NCBI GenBank assembly: GCA_024760905.1
Contig: CM045745.1
Span: 6,718,782-6,782,781 of the forward strand
Length of the DNA stretch: 64,000 bases
Reading direction: 5' to 3'
Origin: Plotosus lineatus
Lineage: Eukaryota; Chordata; Actinopteri; Siluriformes; Plotosidae
Made by a program: the position numbers and the translations under genes. How positions within the stretch are numbered: position 1 is the first letter of the stretch; each line of letters begins with the position of its first letter. The notes under the pieces are model-generated. The model was not told where the DNA came from. It saw only the letters and a list, made by a program, of their open reading frames with translations, and did not search any database. Below, piece after piece: positions 1 through 22,021 of this stretch.

Positions 1-421
1 TGAAGCGCTCCACCGAAAGTAGTTCACTTGCTTGTGCTTGAGACAAAGAGCGGGTTATCCGGACTTCCGGTCTTTCAAGTGAGCAAGGGCGCCGTTGAAC
101 ACTTGTTTAGGACTCAGCCTGCACTGATGTGAATAACCAGCAAAGCGGAGAGTTCTCTTTCTTTTCTGGATTCAGGTTTTCATTCATTTTATAACTTTCT
201 TTGCTTAACTGAGTATGCATGGTAGATTGCGCCGATCAGAGAAGATAGTTAATTCAGTCTTGGGAAAACCGGAAATTCCGGCATATGTCGGAAAACTTGC
301 ACCCATGCTAGTAGGCTTACGCTTCTGACCAACCATATTTGCTTAGGGTTACAAAAGTCTGCAAAACGGTGTAAACACAAAAATCACAGAGACGACGTCT
401 TAACACGAGTAACGCACTCAA
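1..421 (+). repeat. Left arm of a long inverted repeat (foldback-like element)
   Basis: This segment is closely matched, as the reverse complement, by about 3441-3845. Shared landmarks include TTAACACxAGAGTAAC-type sequence next to GACGACGTCTTAA at the inner end and GGCGCCGTTGAAC and the GCGCTC outer end. The arm may extend left of the window, because the match is still good at base 1. I see no ORF in it. Part of the outer arm resembles the interior of the hAT-like element at 54.3-54.5 kb, so the arms may derive from a hAT-type family; that part is inference. Confidence 0.8.
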
Positions 422-488
422 CTGGGAAGAAGAAGGGGCACGTTCAGTGTCGTTTGTAAACAATGGACGCAGCATATATATAATTGAG

Positions 489-650
489 GTGGGGCTGGTG
501 GTGTAGTGGTTAGGGTGCTGCGCTCATGATCAGGAGGTTCTGTGTTCAAATCCCAGTTAGACCCTCCCTGTGCTGACATATACTGATCAAATGGTTCTGC
601 CACTGAAAGTGTTTGGACCCCTGTGGTCTATTTTCATTATTTATTGCGAC
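489..650 (+). mobile_element. Degraded tRNA-derived SINE fragment
   Basis: A tRNA-like head is visible: an A-box-like GGTGTAGTGGTTAGGGTGC stretch, then a B-box-like GTGTTCAAATCCC about 35 bases later. A related head occurs at 50.36 kb. It lies in the loop between the left inverted-repeat arm and the Tc1 element. It is not a tRNA gene: there is no foldable acceptor stem and non-tRNA sequence continues 3'. Confidence 0.5.
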
Positions 651-1119
651 TTGCAGCTAGGAGGTACCAATATAACGGCTGATGGCTTCAACTTATTGGG
701 TTAATGAGCTCCAGTTCTAAACAGAGCTGTGTGTACATAATTTTTATTTCTTGGAAAAAATTAGGAGTCCACTTTAATGGTTATATATATATATAAAGTC
801 CTCAAAAATTAGCATATTGTGATAAAGTTCATTATTTTCTGTAATGTACTGATCAAAATTAAACTTTCATTTATTTTAGATTCATTGCACACCAACTGAA
901 ATATTTCAGGTATTTTATTGTTTTAATGCTGATGATTTTGGCATACAGCTCATGAAAACCCAAAATTCCTATCTCAAAAAATTAGCATATCATGTTCAGG
1001 TAGTCTAAACGAGCTATTAACCTAATCATCTGAATCAACCAATTAACTCTAAACACCTGCAAAAGATTCCTGAGGCTTTTAAAAACTCCCAGCCTGGTTC
1101 ATTACTCAAAACCGCAATC

Positions 1120-1718
1120 ATGGGTAAGACTGCCGACCTGACTGCTGTCCAGAAGGCCATCATTGACACCCTCAAGCAAGAGGGTAAGACACAGAAAGAA
1201 ATCTCTGAGCGAATAGGCTGTTCCCAGAGTGCTGCATCAAGCCACCTCAGTGGGATGTCTGTGGGAAGGAAAAAGTTTGGCAGGAAACGCTGCACAACCA
1301 GAAGAGGTGACCGGACCCTGAGGAAGATTGTGGAGAAGGGCCGATTCCAGACCTTCGGGGACCTGTGGAAGCAGTGGACTGGGCTACAAAGAAGCAGCAC
1401 TGGACTGTTGCTCAGTGGTCCAAAGTACTTTTTTCGGATGAAAGCAAATTTTGCATGTCATTCGGAAATCAAGGTGCCAGAGTCTGGAGGAAGACTGGGG
1501 AGAAGGAAATGCCAAAATGCCTGAAGTCCAGTGTCAAGTCCCCACAGTCAGTGATGGTCTGGGGTGCCATGTCAGCTGCTGGTGTTGGTCCACTGTGTTT
1601 TATCAAGGGCAGGGTCAATGCAGCTCGCTATCAGGAGATTTTGGAGCACTTCATGCTTCCATCTGCTGAAAAGCTTTATGGAGATGAAGATTCCATTTTT
1701 CATGTTCAGGTAGTCTAA
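1120..1718 (+). pseudogene. Tc1-type transposase fragment, frameshifted
   Basis: The + strand begins with a Tc1 N-terminal helix-turn-helix (MGKTADLTAVQKAIIDTLK, then a QKEISERIGCSQSA recognition helix). It changes frame near 1365 and continues into a catalytic-core segment with the characteristic LFSDESKFCM motif, which supplies the second acidic residue of the DDE triad. It stops near 1718, where the 5' region of the element starts again. The C-terminal third is missing. A second + strand N-terminus follows from about 1830 to 2120 and is also truncated. Confidence 0.8.
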
Positions 1719-2123
1719 ACGAGCTATTAACCTAATCATCTGAATCAACCAATTAACTCTAAACACCTGCAAAAGATTCCTGAGGCTTTTAAAAACTCCC
1801 AGCCTGGTTCATTACTCAAAACCGCAATCATGGGTAAGACTGCCGACCTGACTGCTGTCCAGAAGGCCATCATTGACACCCTCAAGCAAGAGGGTAAGAC
1901 ACAGAAAGAAATCTCTGAGCGAATAGGCTGTTCCCAGAGTGCTGTATCAAGCCACCTCAGTGGGACGTCTGTGGGAAGGAAAACGTGAAAGAAGGGCCGA
2001 TTTTAGACCTTGGGGGACCTTTGGAAGCAGTGGACTAAGTCTGGAGTAGAAACATCCAGAGCCACCGTGCACAGGCGTGTGCAGGAAATGGGCTACAGGC
2101 GCCGCATTCCCCGTGTCAAGCAC

Positions 2124-3076
2124 TCAATACTTGGTCTGGAATCCTTTTGCAGAAATGACTGCTTCAGTGCGGCGTGGCATGGAGGCAATCAGCCTGTGGC
2201 ACTGCTGATGTGTTACGGAGGCCCAGGATGCTTCGATAGCGGCCTTAAGCTCATCCACAGTGTTGGGTCTGGTGTCTCTCAACTTTCTCTTCACAATATC
2301 CCACAGATTCTCTATGGGGTTCAGGTCAGGAGAGTTGGCAGGCCAATTGAGCACCGTAATACCATGGTCAGTAAACCATTTACCAGTGGTTTTGGCACTG
2401 TGAGCAGGTGCCAGGTCGTGCTGAAAAGTGAAAATCTTCATCTCCATAAAGCTTTTCAGCAGATGGAAGCATGAAGTGCTCCAAAATCTCCTGACAGCTA
2501 GCTGCATTGACCCTGCCCTTGATAAAACACAGTGGACCAACACCAGCAGCAGACATGGCACCCCAGACCATCACTGACTGTGGGTACTTGACACTGGACT
2601 TCAGGCATTTTGGCATTTCCTTCTCCCCAGTCTTCCTCCAGACTCTGGCACCTTGATGTCCAAATGACATGCAAAATTTGCTTTCATCTGAAAAAAGTAC
2701 TTTGGACCACTGAGCAACAGTCCAGTGCTGCTTCTCTGTAGCCCAGGTCAGGCGCTTCTGCCACTGTTTCTGGTTCAAAAGTGGCTTGACCTGGGGAATG
2801 TGGCACCTGTAGCCCAGTCCACTGCTTCCACAGGTCCCCCAAGGTCTGGAATCGGCCCTTCTTCACAATCTTCCTCAGGGTCCGGTCACCTCTTCTGGTT
2901 GTGCAGCGTTTTCTGCCACACTTTTTCCTTCCCACAGACGTCCCACTGAGGTGGCTTGATACAGCACTCTGGGAACAGCCTATTCGCTCAGAGATTTCTT
3001 TCTGTGTCTTACCCTCTTGCTTGAGGGTGTCAATGATGGCCTTCTGGACAGCAGTCAGGTCAGCAGTCTTACCCAT
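2124..3076 (-). pseudogene. Tc1-type transposase, nearly full length but frameshifted
   Basis: Read on the - strand, the product starts MGKTADLTAVQ at 3076. It passes through the helix-turn-helix and the LFSDESKFCM core in a second frame. It ends in a third frame with WPANSPDLNPIENLWDIVKR (third acidic residue) and a C-terminus ending FQTKY near 2124. At least two frameshifts separate the pieces. The copy is almost complete in content, unlike the + strand copies next to it. Confidence 0.82.
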
Positions 3077-3440
3077 GATTGTGGTTTTGAGTAATGAACC
3101 AGGCTGGGAGTTTTTAAAAGCCTCAGGAATCTTTTGCAGGTGTTTAGAGTTAATTGGTTGATTCAGATGATTAGGTTAATAGCTTGTTTAGACTACCTGA
3201 ACATGATATGCTAATTTTTTGAGATCGGAATTTTGGGTTTTCATGAGCTGTATGCCAAAATCATCAGTATTCAAACAATAAAAGACCTGAAATATTTCAG
3301 TTGGTGTGCAATGAATCTAAAATATATGAACGTTTAATTTTTATCAGTACATCACAGAAAATAATGAACTTTATCACAATATGCTAATTTTTTGAGGACT
3401 AGTGTATAAATATATATATATATATATATATATCAGTTAT

Positions 3441-3845
3441 ATAGTGTGTTACTCTTGTGTTAAGACGTCGTCTCTGTGATCTTTGTGTTTACACTGTTTT
3501 GTGGAGTTTTGTAACTTTAAGCAAATCTGGTTGGCCAGAAGCGTAAGCCTACTAGCATTGGCACAAGTCTCATACACAGAGATGAATTAACTATCTGCTC
3601 AGATCGGCACGATCTACCATGCACACTCAGTTAAGCAAAGAGAGTTGTAAAATGAATGAAAATCCGAATCCACAAAAGAAAGATTCACTGCTGGTGATTC
3701 ACATCAGTGCAGGCTGAGTACTAAACGAGTTCAACGGCGCCCTTGCGCACTTAAAAGACCTGAAGTCTGTATAACCCGCGCTTTGTTTCAAGCAAGTAAA
3801 CTACTTTCAGCAGGTAATCTACTTTCGGTATTGAGCGCCTCACAT
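3441..3845 (-). repeat. Right arm of the long inverted repeat
   Basis: This is the reverse complement of 1-421, with scattered substitutions and small indels. One local difference is that the right arm has an extra CTTTCAGCAGGTAATCTA-like duplication near 3806-3825. Just outside it, short AGCTTCATGTAA repeats occur at 3870-3935. The arms are much longer than ordinary MITE termini. Confidence 0.8.
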
Positions 3846-4421
3846 ATTGTAAGCGTTGATTGGCTGTTTTAAGCTTCATGTAAAGTGAGTCGGTTCAGCT
3901 TCATGTAATGTGTGACTCAGCTCAGCTTCATGTCATGTGACCATCCGTCAACCATCGGAACCATTTCTAAGCAGGAAGATCGCATCATCGAGAATGTTAA
4001 AGGTTATATTTGATACTGTATTTAATATTTGATGAGTTAATTTGAATAAAATTGATCAATTTGAAATTATTTTTCTTGAATTTAATTTATTTGAAATTAA
4101 TGTTGTTTATTTGATATATTTGACATTATTTTACAATGTTATGTTGAAAATAAATTGTTTGTTAAAAATTGGTTTCAATTGCTCTTTAAGTCTCCTTAGG
4201 CAGAGGGTTCAGTTACCTATTCCTCCCCCTTCTGTTATTGTTTGCATGCTATCCTCATTAAAATATGAAAACCTATAAATGTTTGGGTGGTTTTAGTTAA
4301 AGCAGACACTGTTTTTTCATCTGTGTGATTTTGACAAAGATCAGATCACATTTGATGGTGATTTTATGCCGAAATGTGAGAAATTCCAAAAGGTTCAGAT
4401 ACTTTTTCATACCACTCTGTA

Positions 4422-4475
<54 letters not shown>

Positions 4476-4534
4476 CGGATGTATATACACGTAACACCGC
4501 ACTGCCCTTTCTTGATCTGCCTGTTTTCTGTCAG
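3846..4534. other. AT-rich intronic sequence, no gene seen
   Basis: Apart from AGCTTCATG repeats at the left edge, a TG/TA microsatellite (4423-4470) and a short element-like stretch ending at that microsatellite (about 4280-4420), I recognise nothing. By position it is probably a fastkd3 intron. Confidence 0.4.
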
Positions 4535-4656
4535 AGGGCAGTGTACTGGATCAGGGAGTGCTGGCTCAGCTTACACAGCTCTACATGACAATGAAGCTGG
4601 AATGTCCATTCTATCAGGTGTGTGTTTAGGCATCTTCGCACATTTAAACCAAGCTG

Positions 4657-4693
<37 letters not shown>

Positions 4694-5343
4694 CATACTA
4701 AGTCTTTTTGTTTGTATGATAATATTTAGGGCCCACGGCTTTTACCCAGGCTGCGAGTGAAGTCTTTTCTATTACCTGGGAGTTCACTGGAGAGTTTGGT
4801 GGATCCTCTTCTCTATAATAGGGTAAAGAAAGGCCTAGTGGATTTGCTAGGGGATCGAATGTATTTTTCTTCCAGAGTTCATACGCCGTACTGTTACACA
4901 CTTGGTAAAGAACTTTAATCACAGATACAAGTGGTAGATTATTCAGTTGACTGTAATTAAAACAGCTTATTCTAGCCATTACAATAATTATTTTTCCAGA
5001 TGTGGAGATAAAACTGGATGAAAATGGCTATGTCTTACCTGCCAATAATGCTGATGTTTATAAAAGGTATCAATTGTTTAAGACAGTACAGTATATTTGT
5101 TTACGCTAGTATTTGGGATGGTATTAAAGTGCGCGTCTCTGTGTACATTTTCAGAATTGCTGTTTGTATTGATGGGCCAAAGCGCTTTGCTGCTAATGCC
5201 AGACAGCTTTTGGGAAAAGAAGTTATGAAGCAGCGACACCTAAAGATTCTGGGATATGAAGTTGTTCAGGTTAGTGTTCTCTCTCTGCTCAGTTCGAACC
5301 AAATAGTGAGGGCAATATTGGCCCATTAATGTATTCCAGATTT

Positions 5344-5391
<48 letters not shown>

Positions 5392-7287
5392 GTGCACACA
5401 CACACATACATACAGGGATCCCCCGCTACTTCGCGCTTCAATTCATGTGGCTTCAGTGCATCGCATTTTTTTTTGTTTGCTTTTTTTTAAATATTCATCA
5501 AATTAAAAAAATAAGGAAGAATAGGGGGAAAGTTAAGGAAAATGGTGCAAATGAGGCCAATTATGCAAAAAAACCCAAACAAACAAAGTACAACCCAAAT
5601 CCCCCATCAAAACTACTTACATTTTTATGTGAGGTACACATCGGAGTGTGTGTGTGTCTGTGTGTGTATTTATATTTTATTTACATCTTATGCATTATTT
5701 TTGAATGTACAATTGTTATTATAAGAATTTATAGCATTGAATACGTATTTATTGATATTATATATACATGGTGGTCTAGTGGTATAGGGCGCTAGATCAC
5801 TGATCCAAAGGTTGGGGGTTCGAGTCCCACTCTCCACAAGGTTGTCACTGTCCCTCCCAGTGCAGCTAACTGGGTTATCAAAGGCGGGCCATGTCTCTCA
5901 CTGTCTATGGTGTGAGGCATGTAAAAGAACCATTGCTGACTTTCGTAAAGCGTAGCTGCAAAGTCATCAGCGTGTTTCTGTCCCTTGCTAAAAGGGTTGT
6001 GACAGGAAGGGCATTCGACGTAAAAACCTCTGCCAAATCAAACGTGCGAATCAGATGATTCGCTGTGGCGACTCCCGAGTAAAAGGGAAAAAAGCCAAAA
6101 GGAAGACAGACAGACATACATGTACATGTACGTCAGTCATGGGCGTCAGTCAGAGCGCGCCACTCGGAGAGAGAGAGTGTTGTGTGTGTATGTGCGTTAA
6201 TAAAAAAATGTTTAATTCATAAAATGGTTTGATATCTTAATGAAATGTTTAATAGGCGTATTAAAAGGTTTAATAAATAACTTTCTTTTAACACATATTT
6301 CATACATATTTCATACAAAATTGGTGTACTTTTATAATTTTTAAAGGGTTTATGGGGTAGTCTTGGGAGCCTTTGAACGAATCACACGTTTTACATGTAA
6401 AATGAGCCTCTACTTACGAAAACTCCAGGTTCCGAAAAAGGCTCTGACTTCTGCCACTTCTTCAAGACACTCACCCACCTATATATTATATAAAACTTAT
6501 ATAGAGGTTAATTTTAAAGTGTTCTGTGCATGTTAATGTCATACAGGCAATGTGTATTAATATCTAAATAAAGTATACACTTTATAATGACATATATAAA
6601 TACTGTACAACAAACCTTATAAATAACAAATCCATGGCCACGTTGAGGAGAATCACTGGCTGCACTGGTACTTGGTTGGGGCTCATCAGCGCCTCCAGAG
6701 CCTTTCCTTTAGTACGTATCATGTTAGTGTCCAAACTCACATTATTTTTGTGGCAGTCTGTAATCCACAACGATAAGGCATTTTCACAACTGTTGTGGTC
6801 TGTGCTAGTTGGCGGCGTTTAACTCTTTCTCTCTCTCCATAAATTGCATGCGCTGGTGAGGGGTGTGGCTGTTACCCACAGGTGAAATCCAGAGAGCACA
6901 CCTGAATTCACTCAGCCATTAGCTATAAAGAGCTCTGTGCTTGACCAGTTTCCGTGTTGATACTCTCCCAGTGATTTTGGTTTTTGTTTTCCCCTCACCA
7001 CTCCGGTGAACACAATTTTCCCTGCACCCCAGTGCTTCCTCTGAGCTCAACAAAAGTCATTGTTTCATGAGGCAGGAAAGGTGTGTTGGATGCTGGGAAA
7101 TATAATCTCGACCAATCAACTTGATGGATTCACAGCCAATCAAAGAACACTCTAGTCAAGCAGAACAGAGCATGTAGTGCTCGTGAATTTTGAATAATCT
7201 TTAATTTTTAAATTTCCCGATGGGAAATTCCGCGATATTGCGTGGACGCGAAGTAGGAAACGGCAGGGGATTACTGTATATATGTAT

Positions 7288-7345
<58 letters not shown>

Positions 7346-8123
7346 TGATACCTCAGCTCACGAACATAATTGGTTCCCAGAAAGTGTGTGTAAGGCGAAA
7401 AGTTCGTCTTCCGAACATTTATTTCCCATAAGAAACCATTAAAATGAGAATAATCCGTTCCCAGGTCCCCATAAAACATAATTTTCTACTAAATAAGCCT
7501 TAAAACTACACAAAAATATACCTTATTTTATGTATAATAAATGTGCTATTGTATTGTAATTAAAGAAATAAACTGTACTGTATAATAAAGTCGTTTTATT
7601 TACCTTTGTGATGGTAGTTGATGGCTTGATGGAATGGAGTGGGAGGAGGAGGGAGGGAGGGACTTACTGTTTGGAAGGAGTGTTTGGAAACGCCTACTGT
7701 TTGGAAACACCCTTAGCCACACACGCACCATTAATAGCTTCCTTGTTCTTAAGGATGGTGGTAGACTTAGCGTACTGGTACTGGGACGCTGAGTCACACA
7801 AACGCACACCTCGTTCGTGTTTTTCAATGATCTCCGCCTGTGGTGGGGTCTTTTTCGGTCCCATAATAGCAAAAGTACACTCAATATGGTCCAAAATGTC
7901 TAGCAAACACAAACCACTTCCGCACTCAAAGAAAGGAGGTGACGAACTGTGACGCCGTGAGCGTGCATCAACTTCTCGTGGCCGCCACTGTGGCGCTGTT
8001 CGACCGCGTGGTTTGGTTCGTCCGCCGAAAACTAGTTCGTCAGCAGAGACTATATGCTCGCAAATTTAATGTTCTTGAGGCAAAAAGTTCGTGAGCTTAA
8101 GCGTTCGTCAGCGGAGGTTTTAC

Positions 8124-8176
<53 letters not shown>

Positions 8177-9027
8177 GTGATATGTACTCAAGGCGTGGCA
8201 CATTCTTTAATCCCTGTTTTCTGCACCAGTGTCCTCCAGCACATCCCACAGATAGGGAATTTCTATGCCACTTTTCCTAGAAACCATTCCCGAAGGTTCT
8301 TTGCTTCTGCCAACACGCCTTATCCTGCTTAAAGAGGTTACTGTCTTTTCCAGCCAAACATTCTGCAGAACATTTATACACTGCATCTGTTTGCTTGCCT
8401 TCCCATATTCTGTACTGTTGCCATCTCTTCCCCATGAAAGCAATAGAAATGCACCTTGCTGTGTCCATGTAATATAAAAGAAATGTGCCTCATGGGAGTC
8501 CAGTATCTACTGCTCCTTGATCCAGTTCTGATGCTCATTTGTCCACTTTCAGTAGACAGGGGTCATGCACATGCATTCTGACGGAATCCTCGGTTCCCCT
8601 GCATACCAGGAGCACCAAACTTGACCTGTGATTTTGAAGGTGGCTAGACCCAGTCGTGTCACCATGATGATTTGGCCTTTGTACGTCTCTCAGATCCTTC
8701 TGCTTGCTCAGTTTTCCTGCTTCCAAAACATTACCGTTGAGAACTGACTTCCCTTTCTGCCTAATACAATAAACTCAAGTCCACTGTCATGAGATAATCA
8801 GTTCTTCATGTTAACTCTGTGGATTTTGTTAAAGCCGATTGGTGTATGTGTTTTTATAGAAAAATAAGATCCATTCTGTTAATGACAAAATCAAACTGTG
8901 CTTAACATCAAACATTATTTTTCTGTAGATTCCCTATTATGAGTTTGACAACCTGAAGGACAAGGAAAACACAGTCGAATACCTGCACAAGAAGATTTTC
9001 CCACACACATACCGACTCAGCTGGTGA
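4535..9027 (+). CDS. fastkd3: FASTK domain-containing protein 3, C-terminal exons (5' part outside window)
   Basis: Five + strand exons splice in phase with GT-AG borders: about 4535-4617, 4730-4904, 5000-5066, 5155-5269 and 8929-9027 (stop TGA). They give LTQLYMTMKLECPFYQ, then LLPRLRVKSFLLPG, CYTLDVEIKLDENGYVLP, RIAVCIDGPKRFAANA and a C-terminus ending FPHTYRLSW. The last part (from RIAVCIDGPKR onward) is the RAP domain, a small endonuclease-like RNA-binding fold of FASTK proteins; the upstream part fits the FAST_1/FAST_2 region. Known family role: mitochondrial RNA metabolism, with FASTKD3 linked to processing and translation of some mitochondrial mRNAs. The spacing, the LECPFY and DVEIKLDE motifs and the C-terminal tryptophan favour FASTKD3 over other paralogues, from memory of the family. 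The first three introns are 88-112 bp, but the last is 3.7 kb and full of transposons. The large N-terminal exon is not present; it must lie left of base 1. Confidence 0.88.
5769..6117 (+). mobile_element. tRNA-derived SINE, subfamily with RTE-type tail
   Basis: The head TGGTGGTCTAGTGGTATAGG (A box) and GGTTCGAGTCCC-type B box are followed by the conserved body (CTAACTGGGTTATCAAAGG, CATGTAAAAGAACCATTGC). The tail AGGAAGGGCATTCGACG and GATTCGCTGTGGCGAC matches both termini of the RTE LINE found at 45474-48548. It ends in a GACA simple repeat. Confidence 0.85.
6150..6450 (+). mobile_element. Fragment of a Tigger-like element (same family as 44081-44928)
   Basis: GCGTTAATAAAAAAATGTTTAA, TATGGGGTAGTCTTGGGAGCC and CTACTTACGAAAACTCCAGG match the 3' half of the element at 44081-44928. 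The terminal repeat itself is not intact here. Confidence 0.6.
6836..7060 (+). mobile_element. LTR-like fragment
   Basis: GGGGTGTGGCTGTTACCCAC and GCTATAAAGAGCTCTG have a recognisable relative at 28340-28430 (GGGGCGTGGCTGTTACACG, ACTATAAAGAGTAGC). In both, a TATA-like TATAAAG lies at a similar distance. This suggests two copies of an LTR or another promoter-bearing repeat. No internal retroelement coding sequence is attached. Confidence 0.4.
7289..7340. repeat. (TA)n microsatellite
   Basis: About 50 bp of nearly pure TA lies directly left of the Tigger derivative at 7343, a plausible TA landing site. Confidence 0.95.
7343..8125 (-). mobile_element. Non-autonomous pogo/Tigger-type element with N-terminal HTH ORF
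   Basis: The termini are CAGTGATACCTCAGCTCACG and, in reverse complement, CAGTAAAACCTCCGCTGACG. A second copy (17895-18692) differs by only a few percent. On the - strand an ORF of about 70 codons (7912 to 7694) contains MGPKKTPPQAEIIEKHERG and a TTILKNKEAINGACVAKGV stretch. That is the start of a Tigger transposase with its psq/CENP-B-type DNA-binding helix-turn-helix. The catalytic DDE part is absent, so the element is an internal deletion derivative. TA microsatellites flank it. Confidence 0.82.
8480..8860. repeat. Unclassified degraded repeat in last fastkd3 intron
   Basis: The stretch containing GACCTGTGATTTTGAAGGTGG and ACTGACTTCCCTTTCTGCC resembles, from memory, a widespread fish interspersed repeat. 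I cannot name its class. Sequence from 8180 to 8480 shows nothing I recognise. Confidence 0.3.
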
Positions 9028-9251
9028 ACAAGTTTTCTACATCCAGCAGGTTTCATGCCAGACATACCTCCTCAAACATGTGCAGAATCCTGTGATTCTC
9101 TACTCTGAAAACAGCCACTGTTCACTTCCTGTCAAATACATTCAGAAAACTAGCATTACATGTTACTTACTGTCTGTACTGCTCTTTTTATGTCCACATT
9201 TATAATCTCTCATGTATTTGGGTGCCAAGTACTACATAAATTATTTCTTTA

Positions 9252-9257
9252 AATAAA
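9252..9257 (+). promoter_or_regulatory. fastkd3: Polyadenylation signal of fastkd3
   Basis: AATAAA lies 225 bases after the fastkd3 stop codon, in AT-rich 3' UTR sequence with no intervening ORF. This implies a short 3' UTR ending near 9275-9300. Confidence 0.7.
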
Positions 9258-9317
9258 AGAGCAGGTTGCTTTTAATATCTTGTTTTATTATTTATTAAAG
9301 AATAAAGAATATAAATT

Positions 9318-9605
9318 CTGAAGACCGGCACGGTAGTACAGAGCTGACATTTCTGGGTTTGAACCTCCTTGGCTGATTTGCTGTGTGGAGTTTTCAGATT
9401 CTTCTTTTGCCTGTCGGGTTTCTCCAGGTATTCCGAATTCATCCTACAGTTCAAACACATGCAGGTTAGAACTACACTGATCGCTGTGTGTTTTTGTTTG
9501 TTTATCTTTGTTAGCCCAGGGATGTGCCATGGACCTTATTCAGGGTGTACTATCTCTCACCTGAAGTCAGATAAGCTTGGTTCTAGTTTCTCAGACCCTG
9601 AAATA
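9318..9605 (+). mobile_element. Degraded SINE of the 'reading-frame-less tRNA head C' type
   Basis: CGGCACGGTAGTACAGAGC, GGGTTTGAACCTCC and TGTGTGGAGTTTTCAGATTC match the head and body of the family best seen at 58487-58852, with much divergence. It lies just past the fastkd3 poly(A) site. Confidence 0.5.
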
Positions 9606-9782
9606 ACTGGTACAGATAACTGGATAAATTCAGATATAAATTTCACACTCATTTAATAAATAACTTTTAGTTTGATTAAAAAAAAAAGTATACTACCGGT
9701 TTCAGGTATGCATATAGCATGTATAGCATCTTCAGTTTGACATTACTGTTAACGTAGTTATGTTGTACCCTGATTACTTATT

Positions 9783-10065
9783 CATTCAATTGCTGATCCG
9801 CTTAATTCTCTTTGGGTCGTGGCTGAAGCTTCTCATCGGGCATGGTGAAGCCAACACCCGCACACCTAGGGGCAATTCGGAACAGGCAGTTCGCCTAATG
9901 TGCATGTTTTTGGACTGTGGGAGGAAACTTGAGTACCTGAAGTAAATCCACACAGACACAAGAAAGAACATGCAAAATCCACACAGAAAACTCCCGAGCC
10001 TGGAACTTGGACCCGGGACCTTCTTGCTGTGAGGTGGACGTGCTAACTACTACGCTGCTGTTTTA
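9783..10065 (-). mobile_element. SINE, head type C, inverted
   Basis: Read on the - strand it has the GGAGTTTGCATGTTC-like body in degraded form (TGCATGTTTTTGGACTGTGG on + marks the same segment), the TGGACCCGGGACC complement of the B box, and a tail related to AATCCTAATTAGGGTCGCGG. It lies between the converging 3' ends of fastkd3 and chmp5. Confidence 0.6.
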
Positions 10066-10336
10066 TGCTGCTACTGTAATGCTGTACCTTTTTACAGAAA
10101 TCAAAACTTGCACCCATGTTGTCAAATATATAATAATTTATTTTTCGTTAGTTGGCCACCCCATTGCTACTATACAAAGTCAATGAGGTACATTGTCTGC
10201 AGAAATAAAACACAATGAATTGTATTTAGGATCAAATGTAAATCAAAAACTTTGTAACTACAGATCTTAACAATTCTACCTGATTATTAGTGACGAGCTA
10301 GATAAAGACAGACTGTGTTTACAATAATGAATACTT

Positions 10337-10342
10337 TTTATT
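10337..10342 (-). promoter_or_regulatory. chmp5: Polyadenylation signal of chmp5
   Basis: AATAAA on the - strand lies 145 bases after the chmp5 stop codon. This implies a 3' UTR of about 170 bases, so the fastkd3 and chmp5 transcripts converge without overlapping. Confidence 0.65.
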
Positions 10343-10486
10343 GTTTAGCCCAAGAGTCCCAAATCTTATATGAACCTGTTTCATAGAAAAATGTAGAAGG
10401 CGAGGATCGAAGTGTTTTACATGCCAAATGCATATGTGCAATACACGATGCATTCGCTTCAGTGAGATGAAACAGGTCTGCTAGAT

Positions 10487-21964
<11,478 letters not shown>

Positions 21965-22021
21965 TTTGACACTTTTTTAAAAATAAAAAAACACCAAAAC
22001 AACGAAACTTCGCTTCCTCAC

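Larger units (their letters stand above)
797..3400. mobile_element. Rearranged Tc1/mariner transposon, palindromic composite
   Basis: Both ends carry the same long terminal sequence in inverted orientation. It begins AGTCCTCAAAAA and runs for more than 200 bp on each side, and both ends sit in TA-rich DNA as expected for TA-targeting Tc1 elements. The inside is not a normal 1.6 kb element. A + strand 5' part (797-1709) is followed by a second + strand copy of the same 5' region starting at about 1699 and running to about 2120. That abuts a nearly full-length - strand copy running from 3400 back to about 2124. The result is about 2.6 kb with three transposase N-termini. All reading frames are broken, so it looks dead as an autonomous element. 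Confidence 0.85.
5413..7276. mobile_element. Probable pogo/Tigger-like DNA transposon remnant with nested insertions
   Basis: The left end reads CAGGGATCCCCCGCTACTTCG after TA. The right end, as reverse complement, reads CAGTAATCCCCTGCC and then CTACTTCGCG, also next to TA. A shorter relative is at 39462-40009. The interior holds a SINE (5769-6117), a piece of another Tigger-like family (about 6150-6450) and an LTR-like piece (6836-7060). It lies in the last fastkd3 intron. That the two ends belong to one insertion is inference; they could be separate copies. Confidence 0.4.

Noticed and set aside
1120..3076. Functional Tc1 transposase gene
   Set aside because: All three copies of the coding region are truncated or frameshifted.
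4042..4278. 78-codon ORF as the missing fastkd3 upstream exon
   Set aside because: It has an AT-driven Phe/Leu/Ile composition, no FAST-domain motifs and no suitable splice borders.
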